Positions 1 to 5,613 of a DNA stretch of 5,613 bases are shown piece after piece. The DNA comes from Ignavibacteriales bacterium. GTDB taxonomy: Bacteria > Bacteroidota > Ignavibacteria > Ignavibacteriales > Melioribacteraceae. The stretch's first letter is position 1, and every line of letters begins with the position of its first letter. The notes beneath the pieces were generated by a model. That model saw nothing but the letters and a program-made list of their open reading frames with translations. It had not been told where the DNA came from and made no database searches. Where the stretch lies: assembly GCA_020059785.1 (NCBI GenBank), contig JAGVBL010000183.1, positions 1-5,613 of the forward strand, given 5' to 3'. Position numbers and translations under genes: made by a program.

Positions 1-981
1 ATCAGTCAATTGAATAACAGCCGCCGCCATATAAAGATTTCTTGGAGCCGCGGCACAAATACTATCAGCAAGTGTTGATGCTTTTCTAAATTCGAATTTT
101 CCTTTTTCAATATATCGAACTAAAGCATCGCTTCCCCTGGCTTGCACTCCAATGATCCTCGGATACTTTTTAATCCAACCAAGTTTTTTCAAATCGTAAA
201 ACCCTTTGAACAAACCGGAGATTATCACTCCATCTCCTACGGGAACAAAAATATAGTCGGGCAGTTTTCCTTGTAATTGAAGAAATATATCGAAAGCAGC
301 TGACTTTTTTCCTTCAATTGTTAGTGGGTTATATGCAGTATTTCTGTTATAGATTTTTTTTGATTCGGATATTTCCAGGCAAAGATCGAACGCATCATCA
401 TAACTTCCATTAACAAGATAGATATTTGCACCAAAGGATTGGATCTGAATCCGTTTTGCATCGGGAATTGTTGAAGGAACAAAAATGTGCGACTTTATTC
501 CAAGCCGTGCACAAATTCCGGCAAGCGATGATCCGGCATTACCTGTTGATGCTGCAGAAATTTCTTTAATCCCAAGTTCTAATGCTTTCAATGCCACAAG
601 TGAGCTTGCCCGGTCTTTGTATGATAATGTTGGATTCCGGGTATCATCAAAAAAGAGCAGTCCTTTACCATCTATTTTATAATTTAATACCGGTGCATTG
701 TTAAGCTCTAATCTCGCAAGAATCTCATTTGATGGATATTTTTTCAACGGCCAGAGCGATTTATACTGCCAGAATTTTCCGGGAATAAATTTTAAGAACT
801 TTTCTCTTGATAGTTTTTTTCTCAGAAATTTATAATCATACTCAACAGTCAGAACTCCCTTCAAGGGTTTATTACGTTCTGCTTTTCCGCAGACAGGGCA
901 GAGATACACAAAGTTCTCTTCGATCTGTTCTGCAGAGTACTTACTACCGCAATCAAAACATTTGTAAAAGTATTTTTTCAT
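1..981 (-). CDS. Threonine synthase-like PLP-dependent enzyme with N-terminal zinc ribbon (3' end beyond window)
   Basis: A continuous frame of 327 codons runs from ATG at 981 to the left edge without a stop, so the C-terminus is missing. Seen: an N-terminal zinc ribbon with Cys8/Cys11 and Cys28/Cys31 (CFDCG and CPVCG), then a fold-type II PLP core. The motif NPTLSYKDRAS carries the expected Schiff-base Lys122. STGNAGSS (145-152) matches the substrate/cofactor-binding Asn loop, and VPVGDGVIISG (about 246-256) matches the glycine-rich phosphate-binding loop. This architecture fits threonine synthase (O-phosphohomoserine to threonine) and relatives such as cysteate synthase and other beta-replacing or eliminating lyases. 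The ATG is supported by AGGA at 988-991, 6 nt upstream. It lies 85 nt downstream of ygeW on the same strand, so co-transcription is likely. Next to ygeW one expects ygeX (diaminopropionate ammonia-lyase), so a catabolic lyase role is plausible. Family assignment is firm, substrate is not. Confidence 0.9.
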   Translation of the reverse strand, partial: MKKYFYKCFDCGSKYSAEQIEENFVYLCPVCGKAERNKPLKGVLTVEYDYKFLRKKLSREKFLKFIPGKFWQYKSLWPLKKYPSNEILARLELNNAPVLNYKIDGKGLLFFDDTRNPTLSYKDRASSLVALKALELGIKEISAASTGNAGSSLAGICARLGIKSHIFVPSTIPDAKRIQIQSFGANIYLVNGSYDDAFDLCLEISESKKIYNRNTAYNPLTIEGKKSAAFDIFLQLQGKLPDYIFVPVGDGVIISGLFKGFYDLKKLGWIKKYPRIIGVQARGSDALVRYIEKGKFEFRKASTLADSICAAAPRNLYMAAAVIQLTD

Positions 982-985
982 CTTT

Positions 986-1058
986 AATCCTGAGGAGTAA
1001 AGCGACGAAGGATCTCCCGGCTTTTCTCCTATAGATTCTTCGCTTCGCTCAGAATGAC
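986..1058. repeat. Imperfect inverted repeat (REP/MITE-like) between ygeW and the PLP gene
   Basis: The left arm (988-1015, with CTGAGGAGTAAAGCGACGAA) and the right arm (1033-1057, with TTCGCTTCGCTCAGAATGA) are imperfect inverted copies. They share CTGAG, AAGCGA and GAAG.ATCT blocks around a short centre. The element fills most of the 85-nt gap between ygeW and the PLP gene. Its left edge reaches the AGGA that serves as Shine-Dalgarno of the PLP gene. Similar CTGAG..GCGA.GAA..ATCT palindromes are, from memory, abundant intergenic repeats in Bacteroidota-like genomes. No T-tract follows either arm, so it does not look like a standard terminator. Confidence 0.7.
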
Positions 1059-1066
1059 TACTTAAG

Positions 1067-2077
1067 TTACATGGTTAATCCCATAATTGCTTTAGCTGTA
1101 TGAAGCCGGTTTTCTGCCTCATCAAAGACAATTGAAATATTTGGGTTATCTAAAATCTCATCTGTTACTTCATTGCCTCTATCTGCCGGAAGTGCGTGCA
1201 TAAGCTTTACATTTTTGTCGGCAAGTTTAATTCTTCTGTCGTCGCATATCCAGTTTTTATATTTCTCCAGGTTCGATTTCATTTCTTTCTTGCACTCGTC
1301 TTCATGCGAGAGATAATATTTTTCATCGTAGAAACCGAAGCCTCCCCAATTCTTGGGAATAACTATTTGTGCTCCTTCAAATGCTTCGTCTATATCGTTA
1401 GTAAACTTGAGACTTCCTCCGCCTTCAATTGCGTTCTTTTGGGCTTTCTCAACAATGTTTTTGCTTAGAGGAAATTCTTTAGGGTGAGCAACAGTAACAT
1501 CAATTCCATAACGTGGGAACAACAAGATTTGAGTTTGCGGAACACTTAATGGTTTTGAGTGTGTTGTTGCATAAGCCCATGATACAGTTACTTTTAATCC
1601 CTTTGTGTTTCTGCCCAGATGTTCAAAGATTGTCATTAAATCTGCAAGTCCCTGAAACGGATGATAAACATCATCCTGAAGAGACATTACAGGTTTACGT
1701 GAATATTGGGCAAGCTCATTCAAATATTTATTTCCGATTCCATAAAAACAGTTGCGGCATGCAATACCGTGTCCCATTCTGCTTAAAATAATTGCTGTGT
1801 CTTTAGCAACTTCGCCGTGAGTAATCTGCATTTTATCTGGTGTAAGGTCGTGAGCGTGTCCGCCAAGTTGTGTCATACCGGCTTCCATCGAGTTGCGCGT
1901 TCGTGTTGATTGCTCGAAGAACATCATAAAAAGAGTTTTATGAGGAAGCCAGAGGGTTGGTTCTTCTGCATAGAATTTTTTCTTCAAATCAAATGATGTT
2001 TCAAAAACAATGTCGAGTTCTTCTTTTGTCCAGTTGTCTTCAGTTAAAAAGTGTTTGCCTTTAAATTTTGACTCCAT
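1067..2077 (-). CDS. ygeW: Knotted carbamoyltransferase YgeW
   Basis: The 336-residue product belongs to the aspartate/ornithine carbamoyltransferase superfamily. Seen: the carbamoyl-phosphate loop FEQSTRTRNS (Ser57-Thr-Arg-Thr-Arg61), HPFQGLAD at 139-146 in place of the HPxQ motif, the linker KPLSVPQ, and the C-terminal HALPADRGNEV (294-304), which matches the HCLP region. THSKPLSVPQ together with AHPKEF and PKNWGGF fits the YgeW group rather than ArgF or PyrB. YgeW is a cytosolic transcarbamylase of knotted fold whose E. coli substrate was long unknown. Its clustering with purine-catabolic genes suggests a catabolic role, moving a carbamoyl group from a ureido intermediate to phosphate (inference). 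It is somewhat shorter than the E. coli protein. The start ATG is preceded by GAGG with a 5-nt gap. It is followed by the PLP gene on the same strand and separated from ygeY by decayed DNA. Confidence 0.95.
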   Translation of the reverse strand: MESKFKGKHFLTEDNWTKEELDIVFETSFDLKKKFYAEEPTLWLPHKTLFMMFFEQSTRTRNSMEAGMTQLGGHAHDLTPDKMQITHGEVAKDTAIILSRMGHGIACRNCFYGIGNKYLNELAQYSRKPVMSLQDDVYHPFQGLADLMTIFEHLGRNTKGLKVTVSWAYATTHSKPLSVPQTQILLFPRYGIDVTVAHPKEFPLSKNIVEKAQKNAIEGGGSLKFTNDIDEAFEGAQIVIPKNWGGFGFYDEKYYLSHEDECKKEMKSNLEKYKNWICDDRRIKLADKNVKLMHALPADRGNEVTDEILDNPNISIVFDEAENRLHTAKAIMGLTM

Positions 2078-2082
2078 TTTTT

Positions 2083-2086
2083 CCTC
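2083..2086 (-). promoter_or_regulatory. Shine-Dalgarno of ygeW
   Basis: GAGG on the minus strand lies 5 nt before the ygeW ATG and fixes that start. The TGA that would end the shifted frame of the upstream small ORF lies at 2087-2085, inside this TGAGG. If that frame were translated, ygeW could be coupled to it. Confidence 0.7.
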
Positions 2087-2274
2087 AATTTATTAATATT
2101 AAATTAAATTCCATTATTTTTCTATTACTTTCTAATAATATTCTACGTTGCTCTTGTTTTTCTTTTTTTTTTCTGAATTCCCCAATTAATCCATGGAGCT
2201 ATTATACTTGCAATCGTGCCGCTTTTCAATCCAGCAATAGCAGCAATTATTGCAATTGTTATGGGTTCCGTCAT
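2085..2274 (-). pseudogene. Small ORF with hydrophobic N-terminus, probably frameshifted at an A10 tract
   Basis: From ATG at 2274 the frame reads MTEPITIAIIAAIAGLKSG, then IASIIAPWINWGIQKKK, then hits TAG at 2145-2143 (43 aa). It holds one hydrophobic, membrane-like segment (about residues 5-28) followed by APWxxWxI and lysines. Residues 35-37 and the start of codon 38 are encoded by a run of ten A (10 T on the plus strand at 2163-2172). Dropping one A continues the frame as EKQEQRRILLESNRKIMEFN and ends at TGA 2087-2085 (62 aa), a charged, helix-like tail. From memory this resembles the start of longer uncharacterised proteins with an APW..W.IEKKR pattern and a charged helix, so a truncated and frameshifted remnant is my reading. 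No good Shine-Dalgarno precedes the ATG. A functional 43-aa peptide cannot be excluded. Confidence 0.5.
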
Positions 2275-2342
2275 GGTTATATCTTTTATTTATTTAAAAA
2301 GAATTTTCTGCTATGCACACCGCAATAAAATAAAGAAACAAG

Positions 2343-2380
2343 AACCCCGTAGGGGTGGTATTAATCTTCTATATTAATCC
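2343..2380. repeat. Short palindromic intergenic repeat (ACCCCGTAGGGGT hairpin plus ATTAAT arms)
   Basis: ACCCC-GTA-GGGGT (2344-2356) forms a perfect 5-bp stem with a 3-nt loop. It is followed by a second imperfect inverted repeat, GGTATTAAT (2357-2365) against ATTAATCC (2373-2380). Read on the minus strand the order is ATTAATA, CCACCCCTACGGGGTT. I remember this arrangement as a dispersed repeat in Bacteroidota/Chlorobi genomes, where CCCCTACGGGG blocks alternate with ATTAATA. It lies between the broken ORF6N gene and the small ORF. The stretch 2381-2417 and the part from 2275 to 2342 show no gene. Confidence 0.5.
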
Positions 2381-2417
2381 TTCTGAACTAAAGAATAAAA
2401 CTCTGTTCCACCTCAAA

Positions 2418-2909
2418 TTAAAAACCAATTTTAGTTTTCGGTTTAATCTCTTCTTTCATCAATTCTTTTATCGCTTCAAAGACAATTCGAAACTTAGTAT
2501 TATACTTCTTTTCTAATTTTTGTATTCTATCCAGTAATTCTTTATGAGTATCAATCATTTTTCTCAATTCAACGAAAGCGCGCATTATTTCTATATTAAC
2601 ACTTATCGCCTTTTCAGAATTTAAAACACTCGAAAGCATTGCAACACCTTGTTCAGTAAAAGCATATGGATTGTATCTCCTACCACCTCTTTTTGAGGTG
2701 CCAATTTGGCACCTCAAAATTTTAACTTCATTACCCGTCAACTAAAACATAAAATCTTTAGGAAAGCGAGTGATATTTCTCTTCACAGCTCGGTTAAGAT
2801 ATTTCACTTCTACTTCATAAAGGGAGGCTATATCACTATCTAGAATTATTTTTTGCCCACGAACGTAATGAATTAATGTCAATAAATTATATCTGACTAA
2901 TTTCCCCAC
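2418..2909 (-). pseudogene. ORF6N-domain protein, broken by an in-frame TAG stop
   Basis: Reading from GTG at 2909 gives 163 residues plus a stop at 2420-2418, with one internal stop at codon 56 (TAG, 2744-2742). Residues 13-55 contain YVRGQKIILDSDIASLYEV and KRNITRFPKDFMF, the typical ORF6N (KilA-N-associated) domain. After the TAG the same frame goes on with LTGNEVKILRCQIGTSKRGG, then YNPYAFTEQGVAMLSSVLNS, and ends in IGF, as intact relatives do. Homologues have Glu or Gln between FMF and LT, so a CAG or GAG to TAG change explains the break with no frameshift. Full length is close to the family's usual size. ORF6N proteins are found on phages and in accessory regions and are thought to bind DNA, but cellular roles are unclear. 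A shorter 107-aa product from TTG at 2741 is possible but would lack the N-terminal half-domain. The gene splits ygeY from ygeW on the same strand. Confidence 0.85.
2691..2719. repeat. 29-nt perfect palindrome inside the ORF6N pseudogene
   Basis: Fourteen-base arms (TTTTGAGGTGCCAA and TTGGCACCTCAAAA) flank a single central T at 2705. A further CACCTC at 2684-2689 can pair with GAGGTG at 2695-2700 across a TTTTT loop, so two hairpins compete for the same arm. The palindrome encodes the conserved LRCQIGTS segment of the ORF6N protein. Confidence 0.85.
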
Positions 2910-2916
2910 AATTAAT

Positions 2917-2921
2917 TCCCT
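2917..2921 (-). promoter_or_regulatory. Shine-Dalgarno supporting the GTG start of the ORF6N gene
   Basis: AGGGA on the minus strand sits 7 nt before GTG 2909-2907. It is the only start upstream of the ORF6N domain with a good ribosome site, since the frame has no suitable ATG there. It lies just after the ygeY stop, which suggests the gene was once translated as part of the leftward unit. Confidence 0.5.
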
Positions 2922-2931
2922 AATTTTTGTT

Positions 2932-4125
2932 CTATTTCTTAATTAGTTCAAACGGAAATAATGAATAAAACTTTGTTGCCTTCAGTAAATCGTTAAGTAC
3001 TATTTCTTCTTTCGATGAGTGTGCAAGTTCTTCTTTACCCGGCGCAAATCCGATTGTAGGAATTCCGAATTGTCCGGCGGTTGCAACTCCATTGGTTGAA
3101 AAGCTCCAAGTTCCGCATTTCGCCTTTCCGATAACCGATTTACTTGTTTTCATTGCTGCTTCAACATAAGGATGTCTTTCATCAAAAAACCAGGTTGGGT
3201 AGTATGCTAAAGTTGAAAAATCTAATCCTGTCCAGCATTTACCTTCAACAGATGGAATCGATATCTTTGCATCGCTTTTATGTTTCCTGATTATCTCTTT
3301 CAACTCCTTAATAACGCTCTTTTTATCTTCACCAACTGTCATTCTTCTATCGATATGGATTTGGCAGAAATCGGATACCGAACACATAGATGGGGCTTTG
3401 GACATTATATTACTAACTGTTATTGAACCTTTACCGAGTGTTGGTTTCGGTTTCAATTTTTTATCAAGTTTCTCAATGTCTGCAACAATCGGCATCATTT
3501 TATAGATGGCATTGATTCCCTTTTGATTGTGTGCACCATGAGCGGATTTACCTGTAGTGGTAATTTTTAATTCCATTCTGCCCCGCTGACCACGATAAAT
3601 TTTAAGATCCGTTGGTTCACCAAGAAGTACAAAATCCGGCTTAATACCTTCATTCTTAATAATATGATAGAGCGGATAACCATCTGCATCCTCTTCGTAT
3701 GCAGAGCCAACAACATAAAGAGTAAAGGGAAAATCATTTCCATAAAGCTTCTTAAGAATTTTTCCTGCAATTAAGTAGCCGGCCATTGCCGGTTTTTCAT
3801 CAACAGCACCGCGTCCGTATAATTTCCCATTCTCAATAACCCCGGCAAACGGAGGGTGTTCCCAATTTTCAGTCTCGGTTACTTTTACAGTATCGATATG
3901 AGCATCATATAATATTTTAATCGGTCCATTTCCAATTTTCCCGATTGCATTTCCGAATGAATCGTGATAAGCTTCATCAAATCCATACTCTTTCATTTTA
4001 CTCACAATGAACTCAACGATTTCTTTTTCTTCTCCGCTGTAACTTTTTATCTGTACCAATCTTTGAATTAATTCAAAAAGATTTTCCTTCTCATTTTCAA
4101 CCGCGTTAAATAATATTTCTTTCAT
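2932..4125 (-). CDS. ygeY: YgeY-type M20 family metallohydrolase
   Basis: The 397-residue product is an M20 (ArgE/DapE/carboxypeptidase-like) dinuclear zinc amidohydrolase of the YgeY group, close in length to E. coli YgeY. Seen: YDAHIDTV with metal ligand His76 and Asp78; GRGAVDEKPAMA with bridging Asp109; YEEDADG with general base Glu144 and ligand Glu145; LGEPTDL with Glu170; and the C-terminal ligand His369 in AHSSKEE. The insert between about residues 185 and 290 (SAHGAHNQKG, HIDRRMTVGED) is the dimerisation lid domain. It is likely a cytosolic enzyme hydrolysing an amide or ureido bond of an amino-acid-like intermediate; the substrate cannot be read from sequence. It ends in TAG. The ATG is preceded by only a weak purine-rich site (AAGAGAATAAG). 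It is divergent from ygfK across a 103-nt gap and upstream of ygeW in the leftward unit, as in cognate clusters. Confidence 0.93.
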   Translation of the reverse strand: MKEILFNAVENEKENLFELIQRLVQIKSYSGEEKEIVEFIVSKMKEYGFDEAYHDSFGNAIGKIGNGPIKILYDAHIDTVKVTETENWEHPPFAGVIENGKLYGRGAVDEKPAMAGYLIAGKILKKLYGNDFPFTLYVVGSAYEEDADGYPLYHIIKNEGIKPDFVLLGEPTDLKIYRGQRGRMELKITTTGKSAHGAHNQKGINAIYKMMPIVADIEKLDKKLKPKPTLGKGSITVSNIMSKAPSMCSVSDFCQIHIDRRMTVGEDKKSVIKELKEIIRKHKSDAKISIPSVEGKCWTGLDFSTLAYYPTWFFDERHPYVEAAMKTSKSVIGKAKCGTWSFSTNGVATAGQFGIPTIGFAPGKEELAHSSKEEIVLNDLLKATKFYSLFPFELIKK

Positions 4126-4228
4126 TTTCTTATTCTCTTTATTTCCAAATAAATTATTATTATGAAATTTTCTGTTTATAAATTAACTATAATTAGAGAT
4201 ATTTACATCTGTTAACTGAGGTATTACA
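4126..4228. promoter_or_regulatory. Divergent promoter region ygeY/ygfK
   Basis: This very AT-rich gap must hold the promoters of both divergent units. On the plus strand TATAAT at 4188-4193 is a candidate -10 box placed to give a short leader for ygfK, but its -35 (AAATTT, 4165-4170) is poor. On the minus strand TTTATTTG (4153-4146) resembles the TAnnTTTG -7 box of Bacteroidota, with one mismatch. I see no clear operator palindrome apart from GTTAAC at 4211-4216. Confidence 0.4.
4218..4221 (+). promoter_or_regulatory. Shine-Dalgarno of ygfK
   Basis: GAGG lies 7 nt before ATG 4229. This favours that ATG over the second in-frame ATG at 4241, which would leave the site too far away. Confidence 0.7.
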
Positions 4229-5613
4229 ATGCCGGACGTAATGAAACCCTTATCATTATTACAAATACTCAATCAGATCTTTAATGAGGAGAAATATCAT
4301 TCGAGTATTTTCGGAATAAAGAAGGATAATTTTTACAGAATAAAAAACGCGTCCGGTTTCAGATTTTTAGAAAATTATCTTGAACTACCTATTGGACCTG
4401 CTGCCGGTCCTCATACGCAAATGACACAAAATATTATCGCATCATATTTAACAGGAGGAAGATTTTTTGAATTAAAAACCGTTCAGAAAGTTGATGAACT
4501 TAAAATCGATAGACCTTGCATTGACGCTCAAGACGAAGGATATAATGTTGAATGGTCGCAAGAACTTAAACTTGAGCAATCATACGATGAATACTTAAAA
4601 GCATGGATTCTTTTGCACCTGATTAAAAAGTACTATTCGCTTTCGCAAACTCTTGACTCCGGATTCATTTTTAACATGAGCGTAGGTTATGACCTTGATG
4701 GAATAATGACCGAACGGATGGATAAGTTTATTGAGCAATTAAAGAATGCAGAATTATCCGGCAGTTTCAACGATTACAAGAAAATGATAATTGACCATGT
4801 CCAAAAAGAATTGGGCGGCGATAAGGAATTAATACAAGTAATTGAAAACGTTTCGCCTAACATTTCAAATTCTGTTACACTTTCTACGATGCATGGTTGT
4901 CCGCCTAACGAAATTGAATTAATTGCTAAATATCTTATCAAGGAAAAAGGATTACACACTTATGTTAAGTTGAATCCGACACTTCTGGGTTACGATTTTG
5001 TTAAGAACACATTAGAACATCTCGGCTATACAAAAGTATTTCTTGATAGACATTCATTCGAAAATGATTTACAATGGAACGATGCCGTTTCAATGCTAGG
5101 CCGGCTTAAAATATTCGCTAATGAAAACGGTAAAGAATTCGGAATAAAACTTTCCAATACTCTTGCTGTAAAAAACAAAAAACAGAAAATGCCGGGCAAC
5201 GAAATGTATATGTCCGGCAGAGTATTATTCCCGCTTACAATTAATCTTGCATATAGAATTGCAAAACAATTTAACGGCGAGATAAACATTTCATTTTCGG
5301 GCGGCGCTTCAATCAATAATACAAATGATATTCTTGAAACAGGAATTAAACCTGTTACATTTGCGACTGAGCTATTAAAACCGGGCGGATATAATCGCTT
5401 ACGCCAGATCTCCGATTCCATAAATAATATTGAGATTAATGAAGCTTCTTCGATTGATCTTATCAAACTGAAAAAGTTATCTGAAAATTCATTTACTGAT
5501 AATTATTATAGAAAAGAAGTTAGGACTGTTGAGTCAATTAAAGTACCCGGCAAGCTTGATTCATTTGATTGTTTTATCGCACCATGTAAAGTTGCATGTC
5601 CAATTCATCAGGA
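4229..5613 (+). CDS. ygfK: YgfK-type flavin/iron-sulfur oxidoreductase, 5' part (putative selenate reductase subunit)
   Basis: An open frame of 461 codons plus 2 nt runs from ATG 4229 to the right edge with no stop, so probably less than half of a roughly 1000-residue protein is present. Seen: an N-terminal dihydroorotate-dehydrogenase-like barrel with PIGPAAGPHTQMTQNI (54-69), FFELKTVQ (79-86), STMHGCPPNEIE (219-230), YVKLNPTLLGY (245-255), GIKLSNTLAV (305-314) and FSGGAS (356-361). At the very end comes the cysteine cluster Cys448, Cys453, Cys457 (CFIAPCKVACPIHQ), the start of a GltD-like [4Fe-4S] and FAD/NAD(P)H module. This order is typical of YgfK, annotated as a selenate reductase subunit but by clustering more likely an electron-transfer or reductase protein in purine/uric acid catabolism (inference). 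It is transcribed away from ygeY. The family call is firm, the reaction is not. Confidence 0.9.
   Translation, partial: MPDVMKPLSLLQILNQIFNEEKYHSSIFGIKKDNFYRIKNASGFRFLENYLELPIGPAAGPHTQMTQNIIASYLTGGRFFELKTVQKVDELKIDRPCIDAQDEGYNVEWSQELKLEQSYDEYLKAWILLHLIKKYYSLSQTLDSGFIFNMSVGYDLDGIMTERMDKFIEQLKNAELSGSFNDYKKMIIDHVQKELGGDKELIQVIENVSPNISNSVTLSTMHGCPPNEIELIAKYLIKEKGLHTYVKLNPTLLGYDFVKNTLEHLGYTKVFLDRHSFENDLQWNDAVSMLGRLKIFANENGKEFGIKLSNTLAVKNKKQKMPGNEMYMSGRVLFPLTINLAYRIAKQFNGEINISFSGGASINNTNDILETGIKPVTFATELLKPGGYNRLRQISDSINNIEINEASSIDLIKLKKLSENSFTDNYYRKEVRTVESIKVPGKLDSFDCFIAPCKVACPIHQ

Noticed and set aside
485..1034. Plus-strand open frames opposite the PLP-enzyme gene
   Set aside because: The minus strand encodes a clear threonine-synthase-like protein through this region; the plus frames are shadows, and the second merely runs into the repeat.
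988..1057. Inverted repeat as a rho-independent terminator of ygeW
   Set aside because: The arms are imperfect and no T-run follows on either strand; the element looks like a dispersed repeat instead.
1196..1791. Plus-strand open frames inside ygeW
   Set aside because: They overlap a well-conserved gene on the other strand, have no family features and are antisense shadows.
2068..2328. Plus-strand 86-codon frame across the ygeW upstream region
   Set aside because: It is Phe/Asn/Ser-rich from AT-rich DNA, has no ribosome site that stands out, and lies opposite the more protein-like minus-strand small ORF.
2344..2356. ACCCC-GTA-GGGGT hairpin as a terminator of the leftward unit
   Set aside because: The stem is only 5 bp, and the T-rich stretch after it on the minus strand is broken by other bases and is not directly adjacent.
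2742..2744. TAG as a reassigned sense codon (recoding) in the ORF6N frame
   Set aside because: ygeY ends with TAG at a family-typical C-terminus, so TAG acts as a stop in this genome; a single nonsense change is simpler.
4774..5466. Minus-strand open frames inside ygfK (61 and 146 codons)
   Set aside because: They lie opposite conserved YgfK motifs, which explain the sequence; no independent coding signal is visible.

Overview
The window is AT-rich bacterial DNA carrying most of a ygeW/ygeY/ygfK-type cluster. In Escherichia coli and many anaerobes this cluster sits beside selenium-dependent molybdenum hydroxylase genes, and it has been linked to anaerobic purine (uric acid/xanthine) breakdown. 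No marker gene fixes the taxon. The low GC, an ORF6N-domain gene of a type frequent in Bacteroidota/Ignavibacteria/Chlorobi, and two short palindromic repeats that look like families I remember from those genomes make a Bacteroidota-Ignavibacteria relative my best guess (inference).

Layout: a divergent promoter region at 4126-4228 separates two transcription units. Rightward runs ygfK (4229 to the window edge, 3' part missing), a large flavin/iron-sulfur oxidoreductase. Leftward runs ygeY (4125-2932, M20 metallohydrolase), then an ~850-bp stretch of decayed or accessory DNA, then ygeW (2077-1067, knotted carbamoyltransferase), then a zinc-ribbon threonine-synthase-like PLP enzyme (981 to beyond the left edge). 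The accessory stretch holds an ORF6N gene broken by one in-frame TAG, a dispersed-repeat-like hairpin segment, and a small ORF that appears frameshifted at an A10 tract. A 73-bp imperfect inverted repeat fills almost the whole gap between ygeW and the PLP gene and supplies the likely Shine-Dalgarno of the latter.

Working together (inference from family knowledge): YgfK would do redox chemistry on the heterocycle or carry electrons for it, YgeY would hydrolyse an amide/ureido intermediate, and YgeW would exchange carbamoyl groups, possibly yielding carbamoyl phosphate for ATP. In E. coli the end step is given to YgeX, a PLP diaminopropionate ammonia-lyase. No ygeX is visible here, but another fold-type II PLP enzyme occupies the position next to ygeW and may replace it.

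The most notable observations are the possible ygeX replacement, the two broken small genes between ygeY and ygeW, and the palindromic repeats placed in intergenic and translation-start positions.
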